Shown here: positions 1 to 5,995 of the stretch, piece after piece
Layout: every line of letters starts with the position of its first letter
Numbering within the stretch: the stretch's first letter is position 1
DNA from: JACDAN01 sp046714355
GTDB taxonomy: Bacteria > Actinomycetota > Thermoleophilia > Gaiellales > Gaiellaceae
Assembly: GCA_046714355.1 (NCBI GenBank)
Contig: JBKKAR010000123.1
Location: 1 to 11,194, forward strand
Direction: 5' to 3'
Length of the DNA stretch: 11,194 nucleotides
Translations under genes and position numbers: made by a program
Notes under the pieces: generated by a model
Told to the model about the DNA's origin: nothing
Seen by the model: only the letters and a program-made list of their open reading frames with translations
Databases searched by the model: none

Positions 1-1
1 C

Positions 2-691
2 GGCGGGGTGCGCTTCGGCGGGGCGGTCGTGCCGGTCGTCCCGATCGTCGGCGCGGTGCTCACGCTGGCGCTCTGGGTCGTCTCGCTCTTCACCCACGGG
101 GGCGCGGCCATCGCCGGCCCGGTCTGGCTCGCGCTCGGCGTGGTCGTCTACCTCGTCTCGCGGCGGGCGGGTGGGGAGACGCTGATGGGGCGCGCCACGC
201 CCGCGGTGCCCGACCTGGTGCCGGCGGTCGAGGGCCAGATGGCGCGCATCCTGGTCCCCCTGAAGCTGGGGGACATCGGCCAGGAGGTTCTGGCCACCGC
301 CCTGAAGCTCGCCGAGGAGCGGGAGGCCGAGGTGATCGTCGTCCACGTCGTGCGCATACCGATGTCGCTGCCGCTCGACTGCGCGTTCGACGAGGAGGAG
401 CAGCGCGGGCTCGAGGCCCTCGAGGACGCCCGCGAGATCGCGGCCGAGCTCGGCGTGACCGTGGTCGGGCACGTCGTGCGCGCGCGGTCGCTGTCGGAGG
501 CGATCGTGGAGGAGGCCGAGGTGTCGGGCGTCGACGTGATCCTGATGGGCTCCGCCCCGCGCTGGCGCCGCCAGTCGCGCTTCTTCAGCCCGACAGTCGA
601 CTACGTCCTGCGCCACGCCGACTGCGAGGTCCTGGTGATCGCGTATCCGCAGGGCGTGCTCGAGGAGGAAGAGGCAGGCGTCACCGGTTAG
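2..691 (+). CDS. APC-superfamily transporter with C-terminal universal-stress (Usp) domain, 5' partial
   Basis: The frame is open from the window edge, so this is the C-terminal ~230 residues of a longer protein; the GTG at 8 is internal. The first ~50 residues carry two hydrophobic stretches (from VVPVVPIVGAVL, then PVWLALGVVVYLV) ending in SRR, as at the end of APC-type permeases. After a short linker comes a cytosolic Usp-like alpha/beta domain of ~150 residues, starting at ARILVPL and ending at CEVLVIAYP. The usual Usp nucleotide motif (G-x2-G-x9-G-S/T) is degraded: GSAPRW keeps only the first glycine and FFSPT replaces the last GS. ATP binding is therefore doubtful. Two TrkA/RCK proteins follow. 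A similar transporter-TrkA-TrkA neighbourhood is known in mycobacteria, and APC members such as KimA import potassium, so a K+ role is possible but inferred. The stop TAG overlaps the first bases of the palindromic element at 690. Confidence 0.85.
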   Translation, partial: GGVRFGGAVVPVVPIVGAVLTLALWVVSLFTHGGAAIAGPVWLALGVVVYLVSRRAGGETLMGRATPAVPDLVPAVEGQMARILVPLKLGDIGQEVLATALKLAEEREAEVIVVHVVRIPMSLPLDCAFDEEEQRGLEALEDAREIAAELGVTVVGHVVRARSLSEAIVEEAEVSGVDVILMGSAPRWRRQSRFFSPTVDYVLRHADCEVLVIAYPQGVLEEEEAGVTG

Positions 692-853
692 ACCTCGTCC
701 CAGGATGTGGCTCGTCGCCAGGCCGCGATGGGTGGATGCCAGACCCGGACGCAGGCCGCGTTCATATCGGTGAGATATGGGCGCGGCCGAGGACGACGCC
801 TGGCGCCGTCCAGCGCGGCCTGGCGGCTCAGCTCTCGTTCTGGGGCGAGGTCT
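690..853 (+). repeat. Palindromic structured element, copy 1 (164 nt)
   Basis: The ends pair over 16 bp: 690-705 with 838-853 (AGACCTCG.../...CGAGGTCT, two G-T wobbles). Inside is a second stem of 9 perfect bp (752-760 CAGGCCGCG with 814-822 CGCGGCCTG) and a small hairpin CATATC-GGTGA-GATATG (763-779). The element aligns end to end with 3850-4013 at a constant offset of 3160 +/-1. Shared blocks include CGTCGCC (713-719), GGACGCAGG (747-755) and ATATGGGCGCG (775-785), then GAGGACG and CAGCGCGG. TTAG occurs on both sides (688-691 and 853-856), 165 bp apart, like a target duplication. The transporter's own reading frame runs open through all 54 internal codons to the second TAG. It may be a mobile palindromic element or a cis-acting RNA; no known family is recognised. 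Confidence 0.75.
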
Positions 854-860
854 TAGTCGC

Positions 861-866
861 TAACCT
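861..866 (+). promoter_or_regulatory. Putative leaderless -10 element of trkA
   Basis: TAACCT fits TANNNT and ends 7 nt before the ATG at 874. There is no purine-rich Shine-Dalgarno in the last 20 nt before that ATG. This combination is the usual picture of leaderless transcription in actinobacteria. No convincing -35 is visible. Confidence 0.35.
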
Positions 867-873
867 CCGACTC

Positions 874-1299
874 ATGAAGGTGATCGTCGTGGGGTGCGGG
901 CGAGTCGGGTCCGCGGTGGCGCTCGAGCTCGATCGTGCGGAGTGGGAGGTCACGGCGATCGACGAGAACGAGGACGCGCTGCAGCGGCTCGGCGAGCACT
1001 GGTCCGGAGGGTTCGTCGTGGGGCACGGCATGGATACCGACGTCCTGCGCGAGGCGGGCATCGAGGAGGCCGACGCCGTCGTCGTCGCGACCGACGGCGA
1101 CAACACAAACCTCGTCATCGGGCAGCTCGCGCAGAAGCAGTTCGACATCGAGACGACCATCGTCAGGGTTCTCGACCCAGCCCGCGCGAAGGTGTACGAG
1201 AAGCTCGGGCTGCGCACGGTCTGTCCGACGTCGACCGCGATCGAGATCCTCACCGACGCCGTTCGCAAGTCCGCGGAGCCGGCGGAGGCTCGCGGGTAG
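874..1299 (+). CDS. trkA: TrkA-N (RCK) protein, short, no RCK-C domain
   Basis: A 141-residue cytosolic Rossmann-fold protein. It opens with the nucleotide-binding loop VGCGRVGSAVALEL (G7-x-G9-x2-G12), has an acidic residue at the end of beta-2 (AIDENED), and the conserved strand DAVVVATDGDNTNLVIGQLA followed by RV-DP. These are the hallmarks of regulator-of-K+-conductance subunits that gate Trk/Ktr-type transporters in response to bound nucleotide. It stops right after the RCK-N domain, so the TrkA-C domain is absent and is carried only by the next gene. The ATG at 874 was chosen because TrkA proteins begin with MKVIVVG-like sequence; the frame is open back to 736 but that extension is encoded by the palindromic element. 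The paired RCK genes resemble mycobacterial ceoB/ceoC. No TrkH/KtrB channel gene is in the window. Confidence 0.9.
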   Translation: MKVIVVGCGRVGSAVALELDRAEWEVTAIDENEDALQRLGEHWSGGFVVGHGMDTDVLREAGIEEADAVVVATDGDNTNLVIGQLAQKQFDIETTIVRVLDPARAKVYEKLGLRTVCPTSTAIEILTDAVRKSAEPAEARG

Positions 1300-1968
1300 G
1301 TGTACATGCTCATCGCCGGCGGCGGCAAGGTCGGCGCGAACCTGACGAGGAGCGTCCTCGACCTCGGCCATGAGGTGACGCTCGTCGAGCAGCGGCGCGA
1401 CCGCTTCGAGCGCCTCGAGGAAGCGTTCGAGCATCGGGCGCAGCTCGGTGACGCAACCGAGCTCTTCGTCCTCGAGCGCGCCGGCATCGCGCGGCCGCCC
1501 GACCTGGTGGTCGCCGTCACCGGAGACGACGAAGACAACATCGTCATCTGCCAGCTGGCACAGGAGCACTTCGGCGTCCCCAAGGTGATCGCCCGCGTCA
1601 ACGACCCGCGCAACCAACCGCTCTTCGACCTGATCGGCATCGTGCCGACGATCTCGGCGACGTCGATCATCCTCGCGATGATCGAGCACGAGGTGCCGGA
1701 GCACGGCCTGATTCATCTGCTCGAGCTCCGCAAGGAGAACCTGGAGATCGTCGAGGTGCAGCTCGATGCGGACTCCCCGTCCGTCGGCAAGCAGGTGTCG
1801 CGCCTCGCCCTTCCGTCCGGGGCGCGGCTGATCACCGTCATGCGCGAGGGCCAGGCGCAGATGGCGGACGGCGAGACGGAGCTCCGCGCGGGCGATCAGG
1901 TCCTGGCGGTCCTCGAGCCGGGCAAGGAGGACGAACTGCGGAAGGTTCTTCTCCGTAAGAGAGATTGA
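1300..1968 (+). CDS. trkA: TrkA family protein with RCK-N and RCK-C domains
   Basis: A 222-residue regulatory subunit. It starts at a GTG immediately after the upstream TAG; GGAGG (1283-1287) is 12 nt upstream, and the start MYMLIAGGGKVG fits the family. Residues ~1-120 are a Rossmann RCK-N domain with GGGKVG at 7-12, acidic VEQRRDR after beta-2, and the strand DLVVAVTGDDEDNIVICQLA. Residues ~145-222 form a TrkA-C (RCK-C) ligand-binding domain (EIVEVQLDADSPSVGKQV, then LRAGDQVLAVL). It probably pairs with the short RCK-N protein just upstream, giving a heteromeric ring. The membrane partner may be the APC-Usp transporter or an unlinked TrkH; that is inference. Its TGA overlaps the ATG of the next gene (TGATG), suggesting translational coupling. 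Confidence 0.92.
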   Translation: MYMLIAGGGKVGANLTRSVLDLGHEVTLVEQRRDRFERLEEAFEHRAQLGDATELFVLERAGIARPPDLVVAVTGDDEDNIVICQLAQEHFGVPKVIARVNDPRNQPLFDLIGIVPTISATSIILAMIEHEVPEHGLIHLLELRKENLEIVEVQLDADSPSVGKQVSRLALPSGARLITVMREGQAQMADGETELRAGDQVLAVLEPGKEDELRKVLLRKRD

Positions 1969-3041
1969 TGAGGCTCGTTCTCGTGGCGCTCGGCGCCCTG
2001 GGTCTCGCCGGTTGCGGCGGCCAGGAACTCTCGAGCCAGAGCGCGCCGGCCGCTGCACCGGGATACCGGTTCGTCCAGGTGGCTTCCGGCTTCGACTCGC
2101 CCGTCAACGTGACGGCCCCGCGCAACCAGCCCGGCCGCTTCTACGTCGTCGAGCAGACCGGCCGGATCCGCATCGTCCAGAACGGACGAGTGACGGGCAC
2201 GCTGCTCGATGTCCGCTCGCAGATCTCGTGCTGCGGCGAGCAGGGGCTGCTCTCCGTCGCGTTCCATCCCCGGTACGCGCAGAACAGGAAGTACTACGTC
2301 AACTACACGGATCGCTCCGGGGACACTCGGGTCGTCGAGTATCGCGGCAAGCGGCGACTCCGCCAGGTGCTCTTCGTCGACCAGCCGTACGCAAACCACA
2401 ACGGCGGCCAGAACGCCTTCGGGCCGGACGGGCGTCTACACGTTGGCATGGGCGACGGCGGCAGCGGCGGGGATCCCGAGGACCGGGCCCAGAATCTCGG
2501 CAGCCGGCTCGGAAAGCTGCTCGCGATCAACGTCGACCGACGCGGCGCGCGACCGCAGATCGTTGGCTTTGGCCTTCGGAACCCCTGGCGCTTCTCGTTC
2601 GACCGGAAGACCGGAGATCTCTACATCGGCGACGTCGGCCAGAACGACTGGGAGGAAGTGGACTTCACGCGCCGCCGCAGCCCCGGCCTCGAGAACTACG
2701 GCTGGGACGTCTACGAGGGCCGCGCCCGGTACGACCGCAAGCAGCCGAATCCGCGCGGCCGGCTCGTCTTCCCTGTCGCCGTCTACTCGCTGGACGGGGA
2801 CGAGTGCGCGGTGGTCGGCGGTTTCGTCTATCGCGGAAGCGCCGTGCCCGCGGCGAAGGGCCGGTACTTCTACGGCGACACCTGTAGCGGCAAGATCTGG
2901 AGCTTCCCGGCCGGCCGGGCTCGGAGCGTCCGCACGGAGGGCTTCACACTCCCGAGCGTCTCCTCCTTCGGCGAGGACGCACGCGGCGAGCTGTACGCAG
3001 TGACGCTCAACGGCCGCCTCTGGCAGCTGCGCGCGGGTTAG
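1968..3041 (+). CDS. PQQ-dependent sugar (aldose/sorbosone) dehydrogenase-like lipoprotein
   Basis: 357 residues with a lipoprotein signal (MRLVLVALGALGLAGC, lipobox LAGC, lipidated Cys16). The mature part is a six-bladed beta-propeller of the glucose/sorbosone dehydrogenase (GSDH) family. Visible signatures are GFDSPVNVTAP at the N-terminus, SCCGEQGLLSVAFHP (~87-101), HNGGQ (~144-148, with the likely catalytic His144), DGRLHVGMGDGGSGGDP, GLRNPWRFSFD (~202-212) and GDVGQNDWEEV (~221-231). Family members oxidise aldoses outside the membrane using PQQ and pass electrons to the respiratory chain; the substrate here cannot be read from sequence. Cys88-Cys89 are adjacent and could form a vicinal disulphide; Cys280 and Cys306 are a second possible pair. 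The ATG at 1968 is preferred over the TTG at 1965. The gene overlaps the trkA stop by 1 nt, and its TAG overlaps the stop of the convergent gene. Confidence 0.9.
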   Translation: MRLVLVALGALGLAGCGGQELSSQSAPAAAPGYRFVQVASGFDSPVNVTAPRNQPGRFYVVEQTGRIRIVQNGRVTGTLLDVRSQISCCGEQGLLSVAFHPRYAQNRKYYVNYTDRSGDTRVVEYRGKRRLRQVLFVDQPYANHNGGQNAFGPDGRLHVGMGDGGSGGDPEDRAQNLGSRLGKLLAINVDRRGARPQIVGFGLRNPWRFSFDRKTGDLYIGDVGQNDWEEVDFTRRRSPGLENYGWDVYEGRARYDRKQPNPRGRLVFPVAVYSLDGDECAVVGGFVYRGSAVPAAKGRYFYGDTCSGKIWSFPAGRARSVRTEGFTLPSVSSFGEDARGELYAVTLNGRLWQLRAG

Positions 3042-3304
3042 CCGGCGCGGCGGCGGCGCTGCACTTGCGGCCCTGACTGGCCGAGCGCGGCGTAGGCGAG
3101 CGTCTGGAGCGACTCGTTCAGCAGGCCGAGCTCGCGGACGATGGGTGCGAGGTTGTCCCCGCTGTCGAGTCGGCGGTTGAGGTCGTGCACCTCGGCGGTC
3201 AGACGGTCGAGGCGCTCGAGCAGCGCATCGAGCTGGCGGTCTCCGACGTCCTTGGGTGACTCCACATCCGGAAATCTACCCGGGCGGGTCGGATGGCTCG
3301 TCAC
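3038..3304 (-). CDS. Small predicted coiled-coil protein
   Basis: About 88 residues, not assigned to a family. The centre is an amphipathic, charged helix (QLDALLERLDRLTAEVHDL) likely to form a coiled coil. A second helix (APIVRELGLLNESLQTLAYAA) and a basic tail QRRRRAG follow. There is no signal peptide or membrane segment, so it is probably a cytosolic oligomer. The start chosen is the GTG at 3304, which overlaps the upstream VanZ-like stop as GTGA and has GAGG about 8 nt before it. The GTG at 3265 would give 75 residues with a poorer ribosome site. Its TAA shares bases with the TAG of the convergent dehydrogenase gene (3038-3041, TTAG). Coding is supported by the coupling and the clean heptad pattern, but a short protein like this remains uncertain. 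Confidence 0.6.
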   Translation of the reverse strand: MTSHPTRPGRFPDVESPKDVGDRQLDALLERLDRLTAEVHDLNRRLDSGDNLAPIVRELGLLNESLQTLAYAALGQSGPQVQRRRRAG

Positions 3305-3636
3305 GACCAGCGCCTCGCCGCGAGCACGACGCCGACGAGGACGCCGATTGCGTCGATGCCGACATCGACCGGCGAGCCCTGCCGACCGGAGACGAACGAC
3401 TGGTGGACTTCGTCGGAGATCGCGTAGCCGATGCCCAGGACGACCGCCCAGTCGGGCTGTCGGAGGGCCCGGACGAGGAGCGCTCCGAGGATCGCGTATT
3501 CCGTCGCGTGGGCGATCTTCCGGAGCACGAGATCCCAACCGCCAAGCCCGGTTCCGAGGTCGGGAACCGAAGAGAGCCCGAAGATCAGCGCCGCCCAGGC
3601 GACCACGGGTCCCCAACGCAAGACGGCCGCCTGCAC
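3301..3636 (-). CDS. VanZ-like membrane protein
   Basis: 111 residues of the VanZ-like family. A first hydrophobic helix (RWGPVVAWAALIFGLSS) is followed by the family core: RKIAHATEYAILGALLVRAL, then GIGYAISDEVHQSFVSGRQGSPVDVGIDAIGVLVG. Conserved family residues K-x-A-H-x2-E-Y, the S-D-E-x-H-Q motif and the final D-x3-D-x-I-G are all present. VanZ itself gives low-level teicoplanin resistance, but most members have unknown function, possibly in cell-envelope or lipid handling. The GTG at 3636 was chosen as the in-frame start giving the right N-terminus. TAGTAT lies 8 nt upstream and there is no Shine-Dalgarno, consistent with a leaderless transcript. The gene is divergent from the cobalamin riboswitch and coupled to the small downstream gene by a GTGA overlap. 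Confidence 0.82.
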   Translation of the reverse strand: MQAAVLRWGPVVAWAALIFGLSSVPDLGTGLGGWDLVLRKIAHATEYAILGALLVRALRQPDWAVVLGIGYAISDEVHQSFVSGRQGSPVDVGIDAIGVLVGVVLAARRWS

Positions 3637-3665
3637 GGAGGGGCATACTAGGCGCGACAACCAAA
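3637..3665. promoter_or_regulatory. Divergent promoter region (VanZ-like gene / cobalamin-riboswitch operon)
   Basis: The bases at 3644-3650 (CATACTA) can act in both directions. On the minus strand TAGTAT (3650-3645) sits 8 nt before the VanZ-like GTG. On the plus strand CATACT (3644-3649) would start transcription around 3656, just ahead of riboswitch stem P1 at 3666. No good -35 is visible on either strand. Confidence 0.35.
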
Positions 3666-3809
3666 GGCGAGCGGAGAGGGAACCCGGTGCAAGTCCGGGA
3701 CGGTCCCGCCGCTGTGAGGGGAGACGCTCCCACGCCGAGACGCCACTGGCCCGCGGGCCGGGAAGGCGGCGAGGGAGGGCGCCCCGAGTCAGAAGACCTG
3801 CCGCTCGCC
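3666..3809 (+). ncRNA. Cobalamin (AdoCbl-type) riboswitch
   Basis: A cis-acting RNA that binds B12 and switches off the downstream operon. Stem P1 is nine perfect base pairs: GGCGAGCGG (3666-3674) with CCGCTCGCC (3801-3809). Between them lie the conserved family blocks in order: GGGAACCCGGTGCAAGTCC (from 3678), CCGCCGCTGTGAG (from 3706), GCCACTGG (3742-3749), GGGAAGGC (3760-3767) and the B12 box AGTCAGAAGACCTGCC (3787-3802). The expression platform is the ribosome-site hairpin just downstream, with no oligo-T terminator, so control is probably at translation. It precedes a corrinoid-type ECF operon, which matches its ligand. Confidence 0.95.
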
Positions 3810-3823
3810 GAGCACTCAGAACC

Positions 3824-3842
3824 CCTCGCGGAAGGAGGATTC
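3824..3842 (+). promoter_or_regulatory. Strong ribosome binding site inside a small hairpin (riboswitch expression platform)
   Basis: AAGGAGGA (3832-3839) lies 4-5 nt before the GTG at 3843, the strongest Shine-Dalgarno in the window, and it fixes this start. CCTC (3824-3827) can pair with GAGG (3835-3838), hiding the site; this is a plausible B12-bound OFF state. Confidence 0.6.
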
Positions 3843-4604
3843 GTGCGCAAGAGGCTCCAACATGACGTGCTTCGTCGCCGGGACTGTGATGGGCGGCGGG
3901 AGCCAAGGACGCAGGGAGCGTCCAGATGCAGGCATATGGGCGCGACTGAGGACGCGGGATCGCGCCGCACAGCGCGGTCCCGGGGGCACAAGGCTCGTTG
4001 TGTTGGAGCCTCTCGGACCCTCATCACCCTCGCGGCGCTCGTCGCGCTCGTGACTCTGCTCGTCCCGGCTGCGCTCGCAGCACGGGTGTCCGTCCGCGTC
4101 GAAGGGAAGACGCTGTCGATCTTCGGCGCTCTCGAAACCCGGTTCGAGGCGGGCGCGAACGCGCTCTTGGCCCTCGACGCCGCCAGCCTGCGCGGCGAGT
4201 TCCACTACCACGTCACCCAGTCGTCCTTCGGCCCGTACGTCGACCAGATCGGCCGGCACCCGGCGGGCGGAGCGAACGGCTGGACGTACAAGGTCAACGG
4301 CGTGTCGCCCCCCGTGGGGGCGGACAAGTACGAGCTGAAGGACGGCGATCGCGTCCTCTGGTACTGGGCGACGTTCGGTTCGACGGGAGGCCCGCCGACG
4401 CTGCTCCTGAGCCGGACGGGGCGGAACTGCTACCGCGTGGTCTCGGAGAACGACCAGGGCGTCGACAGCTCCGCGACGGGGGCGCTGCTTCGCGTCGACG
4501 GACGCCGCGTCCGAACCCGCGCAGGCCGCGGCTGCGTGGGGCGTCACACCGGAACCGTCCGGGCGACGCTCGCAGGCGTCGTCCGCTCGAACGCGCTGCG
4601 CTAG
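3843..4604 (+). CDS. Secreted DUF4430 (transcobalamin-like) protein with a palindromic element inserted in its signal peptide region
   Basis: 253 residues from the GTG at 3843. Residues 1-3 (MRK) are a normal signal n-region. Residues ~4-57 are an Arg-rich, low-hydrophobicity stretch encoded by the palindromic element. The hydrophobic core then resumes (TLITLAALVALVTLLVPAALA, ~59-79) with a cleavage site near ALA-A. Joining the two sides gives a textbook Sec signal, MRKTLITLAAL. The mature protein has a DUF4430 domain (~115-180), with FGPYVDQIGRHPAGG, NGWTYKVNGVSPPVGAD and LKDGDRVLWYW. This is the fold of the C-terminal domain of transcobalamin and intrinsic factor. A ~70-residue C-terminal extension with two cysteines (196 and 231) follows and has no known family. 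First gene of the riboswitch operon; probable role is extracellular corrinoid capture for the ECF importer. A later start at 3936 (ATG) is possible but lacks a good ribosome site. Confidence 0.85.
   Translation: MRKRLQHDVLRRRDCDGRREPRTQGASRCRHMGATEDAGSRRTARSRGHKARCVGASRTLITLAALVALVTLLVPAALAARVSVRVEGKTLSIFGALETRFEAGANALLALDAASLRGEFHYHVTQSSFGPYVDQIGRHPAGGANGWTYKVNGVSPPVGADKYELKDGDRVLWYWATFGSTGGPPTLLLSRTGRNCYRVVSENDQGVDSSATGALLRVDGRRVRTRAGRGCVGRHTGTVRATLAGVVRSNALR
3850..4013 (+). repeat. Palindromic structured element, copy 2 (164 nt), in frame within a coding sequence
   Basis: The ends are perfect 13-bp inverted repeats: AGAGGCTCCAACA (3850-3862) and TGTTGGAGCCTCT (4001-4013). With two wobbles pairing runs to 18 bp. 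Inner stems match those of copy 1: GGGA/GCG (3914-3920) with CGC/TCCC (3973-3981), and GGCGCGA (3939-3945) with TCGCGCC (3960-3966). Compared with copy 1, length and internal blocks are the same. At least seven end-stem base pairs are changed on both sides so that pairing is kept. The host gene's frame is open through the element and, with a 3-nt target duplication, the net insertion would be 165 nt or 55 codons. No clear duplication remains here (CAA versus TCG). Confidence 0.75.
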
Positions 4605-5300
4605 ATGCTCCGCCGGCTCGCATCTCTTCTCGCCGCCGCCTGCCTGCTCGCGGGCTGCGGCGAGGAGGCGGCCGGCGAGGGCACGGCGCAGCTCTGGATT
4701 ACACGGGACCGGGGCGGGGAGGTGGTGTTGTCGACGACGGTTCCCGCCGGGATCTCCGCGCTGGAGGCGCTGCGGCGCAAGGCCGACGTCGAGACGCGAT
4801 ACGGCGGCCGCTTCGTCCAGTCGATCGAGGGCATCGAGGGCGACGTCACGGAGCAGCGCGACTGGTTCTGGTTCTTGAACGGCTACGAAGCCGACCTCAG
4901 CGCCGCCGACTACCGGCTCCACGACGGGGACATCCTCTGGTGGGACCACCGTTCCTGGGAGAGGGAGATGCGCCGGCCGGTCGTGGTCGGCGCCTTCCCG
5001 GAGCCGTTTCTCCACGGTTGGGGCGGCAAGCGTCGGCCGGCAGTCGTCGTCTATGACAGCGAACGACTGGAGAAGACCGCCCGGGACCTGGCGCGCATCC
5101 TCGATGCCTCCGTGGCGAGTGGACATCCGCTGCAGCCCGCGGGGGCGAATGTGGTCACGCTGGTCGAAGGCAATCAATTCGTAGCGCTGCTGACCGGGAG
5201 TCCCGGAGACAAAGTCGTCTTCGTCGTGGGTGAGGACGCCGCCGTCCGGCTCGCGGACGATCCCACGATCGCCCGGTATCGGTACGAGGGGCTGCCGTGA
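4605..5300 (+). CDS. DUF4430 lipoprotein, predicted accessory component of cobalamin ECF transporter
   Basis: 231 residues starting at the ATG directly after the upstream TAG. The signal MLRRLASLLAAACLLAGC has a lipobox LAGC with lipidated Cys18, so the protein is anchored on the outer face of the membrane. The DUF4430 domain covers ~25-115: TTVPAGISALEALRRKADVETRYGG, then RDWFWFLNGYEADLSAADYRLHDGDILWW. A second part (~124-231, from RRPVVVGAFPEPF) is a compact alpha/beta-looking region with strands VVVYD, NVVTLVEG and DKVVFVVGE; I do not recognise it. DUF4430 lipoproteins next to ECF modules have been annotated as extra components of predicted cobalamin transporters. The likely role is handing corrinoid to the S-component. 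It overlaps ecfT by 4 nt (GTGA). Confidence 0.88.
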   Translation: MLRRLASLLAAACLLAGCGEEAAGEGTAQLWITRDRGGEVVLSTTVPAGISALEALRRKADVETRYGGRFVQSIEGIEGDVTEQRDWFWFLNGYEADLSAADYRLHDGDILWWDHRSWEREMRRPVVVGAFPEPFLHGWGGKRRPAVVVYDSERLEKTARDLARILDASVASGHPLQPAGANVVTLVEGNQFVALLTGSPGDKVVFVVGEDAAVRLADDPTIARYRYEGLP

Positions 5301-5995
5301 GCCCGGTTCCTGCCGCGGCGCTCCTGGCCGGTCTCGCCGTTGCCGCTCTGCTGGCGGACCGGACGATCTCCGTCGCCGTGATCGCGGCGGTCCTGCTGGT
5401 CGTCTGTTTCCGCGCTCCGCGCGGTCGCCGCTGGCCGTACCTCGTCGGGACGCTCGGCTCGGGGCTCGTGCTCTTCCTGTTCAGCCCGCTCGTCGCGCGG
5501 TACGGCGGCGTCGTCTACTGGGAGGGCCCCTCCATTCCGGTGATCGGCAGGCTCGACGTGACGAGCGAAGAGCTGTCGGAAGCGCTCTTCCAGGGACTTC
5601 GCTTGGCCGCAGTCGGCCTCGCCTTCGCCGCGTACGCGCTGCTGCTCGATCTGGATCGCCTGCTGCTCGCCGGCGGCCGGCTCCGGCGCTCCGTGCTCGC
5701 GGTCGCCCTCGCCACCCGGCTCGTCCCGACGCTGGAGCGGGATGCCGCCGGCTACGTCGAAGCGCTCCGCGGGCGCGGTGTAGCGGTGGAAGGGCTCCGC
5801 GGCCGCGCTCGGCTCCTGTCGCCGCTCGTCGCGGGCTCGCTGGAGCGCTCGCTCAACCTCGCGGAGTCGATGGAGGCGCGCGGGTTCGGGCGGCCCGGCC
5901 GGACGAGGGCTCCTGCGCCGCCCTGGAGCTCATGGGATCGCGTTGGGCTCGCCGGCGCCGCGCTCGTCGTCCTTGGAGGCCTGCTGTGGCTCTAG
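5297..5995 (+). CDS. ecfT: ECF transporter transmembrane component EcfT (CbiQ family)
   Basis: 232 residues beginning with GTG overlapping the upstream TGA (GTGA). Hydrophobic helices at roughly 6-38, 46-66, 103-120 and 213-232 mark an integral membrane protein. The cytosolic coupling region holds the two short Arg motifs that contact the ATPases: LRGRGV (157-162, a variant of the usual A-R-G) and EARGFG (193-198, canonical). EcfT links ATP hydrolysis by EcfA to toppling of the S-component. It is somewhat shorter than many CbiQ proteins. The gene sits between the DUF4430 lipoprotein and the ATPase gene, whose GGAGG ribosome site (5975-5979) lies inside the 3' end of ecfT; the two genes overlap by 10 nt. 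Confidence 0.9.
   Translation: MSPVPAAALLAGLAVAALLADRTISVAVIAAVLLVVCFRAPRGRRWPYLVGTLGSGLVLFLFSPLVARYGGVVYWEGPSIPVIGRLDVTSEELSEALFQGLRLAAVGLAFAAYALLLDLDRLLLAGGRLRRSVLAVALATRLVPTLERDAAGYVEALRGRGVAVEGLRGRARLLSPLVAGSLERSLNLAESMEARGFGRPGRTRAPAPPWSSWDRVGLAGAALVVLGGLLWL

Noticed and set aside
690..853. c-di-AMP (ydaO-type) riboswitch upstream of trkA
   Set aside because: Tempting because such riboswitches control K+ genes, and GCTAACCTCCG near 859 looks similar to its 3' end, but the other conserved blocks are absent and the same element occurs inside an unrelated coding region.
690..853. Rho-independent terminator after the transporter gene
   Set aside because: The stem arms are about 130 nt apart, there is no T-tract, and the structure is shared with copy 2.
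736..873. N-terminal extension of the first trkA gene in an open frame
   Set aside because: The extension is encoded mostly by the palindromic element and has no TrkA similarity; the family N-terminus begins at 874.
3141..3842. Long plus-strand open frame running into the DUF4430 gene
   Set aside because: It runs antisense to the VanZ-like and small genes and straight through the cobalamin riboswitch; it is Arg/Ser-rich, as GC-rich shadow frames are.
4306..4322. CGCCCCC-CGT-GGGGGCG inverted repeat
   Set aside because: It lies in the conserved DUF4430 coding segment (VSPPVGAD) and is most simply explained by GC-rich codon use.
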